Below, one piece after another: positions 62,399-64,000 of a stretch of 64,000 nt of DNA (position 1 is the first letter of the stretch; each line of letters starts with the position of its first letter). The notes below the pieces were generated by a model that did no database searches, had not been told where the DNA came from, and was given only the letters and a program-made list of their open reading frames with translations. Source of the DNA: Candidatus Microthrix subdominans (GTDB lineage Bacteria; Actinomycetota; Acidimicrobiia; Acidimicrobiales; Microtrichaceae). A program made the position numbers and the translations under genes. The stretch lies in the NCBI GenBank assembly GCA_016719385.1, contig JADJZA010000006.1, positions 372,001 to 436,000 on the forward strand, in the 5' to 3' direction.

Positions 62399-64000
62399 AC
62401 GCACGCCGAGCCCGGCATCGCCGAACGCCGTATCCGCAACCTGTTGACCAGCGCATCCGTCCCGCCATCTACGTCCGGGCTCGCCGTTGAGCGTCACCGC
62501 TCACCACGTCGAGGGCGAACCCATCGGCGTGGCGGAGGCAGAGCGGCCGATTATGACGCCTTTTGCGGTGGGCGACCGTGGGGCCGCCGGGGCACCTCGT
62601 GGTTTCGGTTCTCTGGCACGGTGCCCAAACACCTGGCCGCCGCCGGGTGGAGGCGATCATCGACCCCGGTTCATCCGTGGTCAGGTCGGCTTCAACGCCG
62701 TGAAGGGTTTGATCTGGCGAGCTGGGGCCCCCGCTTCACGGGCTGCATCCGGAGCGTCAGTGGAGCTTGATCAGCCAGGAGGCCCGGGCGGAGAGCGGGT
62801 CGACCTGCTGGTGGAGGCGGCCGCCAACCCGTTCGTCAACCCCAACGTGGTGACCGACCTGAGCGACCTGGCGACGGGCCCCGACCTCGCCCCCAGTACC
62901 GGCTGGCCCGTGCCGAGGTGGCCCCCCAACACCGAGGTGGGGCAACTGGTGTTGGAGATCGACTTTCTGCTTCGCCTCGGCTGGACAGGACGCCGGCGCC
63001 GGCTCGCGGAAGCTGCGGATGCTCCACTCCTTGGGGCGGGCGGCAGATGCCCTCGACCTGGCCGACATCCCCGGGTCGGCGGCGGATGCACGGGCCGAAC
63101 TGGCTGAGTTTCTCAGCCTCCCGGCGTCGGCATCGGAGCACCGGGTGACCGCCATCGGCCACGCCCACATCGACACCGCCTGGCTGTGTTGCTGCGCGAG
63201 ACCCGCCGCAAGTGCGCCCGGTCGTTCTCCAACTCACTCGACCCGATCGCCAACAACCCGGACTACCGCTTCGGCTGCTCGCAGGCGGTTCAGTACCAGT
63301 GGATGATCGACGAGTATCCGTCGGTGGCCGACGGCATCTCCGATGCGGTCGAGGGCCGATTTTGCGGGTGCCCCTGGCGGCATGTGGGTGGAGGCCGACG
63401 GCTACCTGCCCAGTGGCGAGGCGATGGCCCGCCAGTTTCTGCACGGCCAGCGGTTCTTCCGCGAAAGCACTACATGGCGTCACCTGTCGCAGGCGTGGAT
63501 CCCCGACGTCTTGGGGTACCCGGCGTCGCTGCCGCAGATCTTCGCCCTCGGTGGGGCCGACACCTTCTTCGTGCCGCCCAGAAGATCTCCCTGGAACCGG
63601 GTACCAACATCGTTCCCCATCACACGTTCCCGTGGGAGGAAGCTGACGGCACCACGATGCTCACCCACCTCCCGCCCGCCGACACCTTACAACCTGAGAT
63701 CGACCCGGGCGAACTGGTGCCCGCCGCACGCCGGTTTGCCGAGCGTTGCGTGGCTAACCGGTCGCTGCTGCCCTTCGGCCACGGCGACGGCGGTGGCGGC
63801 CCCACTCTGGAGATGATGGCCCGCATCAACCTGGCGTCCGACCTGGAGTCGGTGCCGCGGGTGCAAAAGTGGGCTCGCCTGAGGAGTTCTTCGTCGACGC
63901 ACCCTCGCCGAGCTTACCCGGATTCCCCGCTCCCGCTGCGGGCGAGCTGTACCTGGAGATGCACTGGGTTACCCACACCGCCCAGGCCAAGACCAAGGCG
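62399..64000 (+). CDS. GH38 alpha-mannosidase, 5' part, frameshifted, runs off the window
   Basis: Glycoside hydrolase family 38. The N-terminal domain reads AERRIRNLL, RIRPAIYVRAR, FAVGDRWGR..., GTSWFRFSGTVPKHLAAAG, IRGQVGFN and ERVDLLVEAAANPFVNPNVV, in several frames. The catalytic domain starts with AIGHAHIDTAWL (metal-binding H-x-D) and ETRRKCARSFSNSLD. It continues MWVEADGYLPSGEAMARQFL, AWIPDVLGYPASLPQIFALG (catalytic Asp region), PLLPFGHGDGG-like sequence and EMMARINLASDLESVP. At least eight indels. A ribosome site (TAGGAG) precedes an ACG at 62399 where an ATG is expected (MHAEPG...), so the start is inferred. Removes alpha-mannose from glycans. Confidence 0.85.

Overview
The window is GC-rich with GTG/TTG starts, tightly overlapping operons, a coproporphyrin-type heme pathway (hemQ at the left edge; hemE-hemH-hemG at 24-28 kb), class E sortase, HelD and GtrA-type genes. 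This suggests an actinobacterium, probably of the Acidimicrobiia (a Microthrix-like lineage is an inference from protein flavour, not a proven placement).

Left part, 0-27 kb, has clean reading frames: the end of hemQ; a branched-chain amino acid ABC transporter (livHMGF) convergent with a lone solute-binding lipoprotein whose two lobes are in circularly permuted order; a nitrogen module amtB-glnK-glnD behind a possible GlnR-type box; NUDIX and GNAT enzymes; a PQQ-type sugar dehydrogenase with phoU and a Na/phosphate symporter; a prenyltransferase-like/methyltransferase/GT4 set probably for glycoconjugates; dtd, lnt, DUF456, a class E sortase; and hemG, hemH, hemE. Two loci (4.8 and 22.7 kb) carry the same 63-bp-period hairpin repeat.

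From 27.3 kb to the right end most genes are interrupted by single-base indels, usually in homopolymers: hemE, helD, a ferritin-like diiron protein, an envelope lipoprotein, a MacA/MacB-like exporter, a DtxR regulator, nagZ, bioB, a choloylglycine-hydrolase-like enzyme and an alpha-mannosidase. A 23-C homopolymer and a tRNA-Arg with three surplus bases argue that much of this is sequencing or assembly error, not gene decay. Coordinates there are for whole reconstructed genes.

The most interesting region is 38.4-51.6 kb, a much better preserved island. A coupled operon (40.0-47.1 kb, mostly 1-4 bp overlaps) encodes a secreted protein, a small membrane protein, a zinc-ribbon protein, a VWA protein, a PP2C phosphatase, a membrane-tailed YegI/TerY-type kinase, a large membrane-anchored extracytoplasmic protein and a four-helix membrane protein. 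VWA, phosphatase and kinase form the TerY-P (YegL-PphC-YegI) triad. Around it lie two DUF3152 metzincin-like membrane proteins, two paralogous membrane-anchored discoidin/NADase-type glycan-binding proteins, and an M23 peptidase. Together they look like a phosphorylation-controlled envelope or peptidoglycan surveillance system.

The right end (57-64 kb) holds bioB, a DUF952 gene, a VapBC toxin-antitoxin pair with a relic antitoxin upstream, an HTH gene, a choloylglycine hydrolase relative, tRNA-Arg(CCT), a DUF3558-like lipoprotein, a PNPOx-like flavoprotein and the start of a GH38 alpha-mannosidase running off the window.
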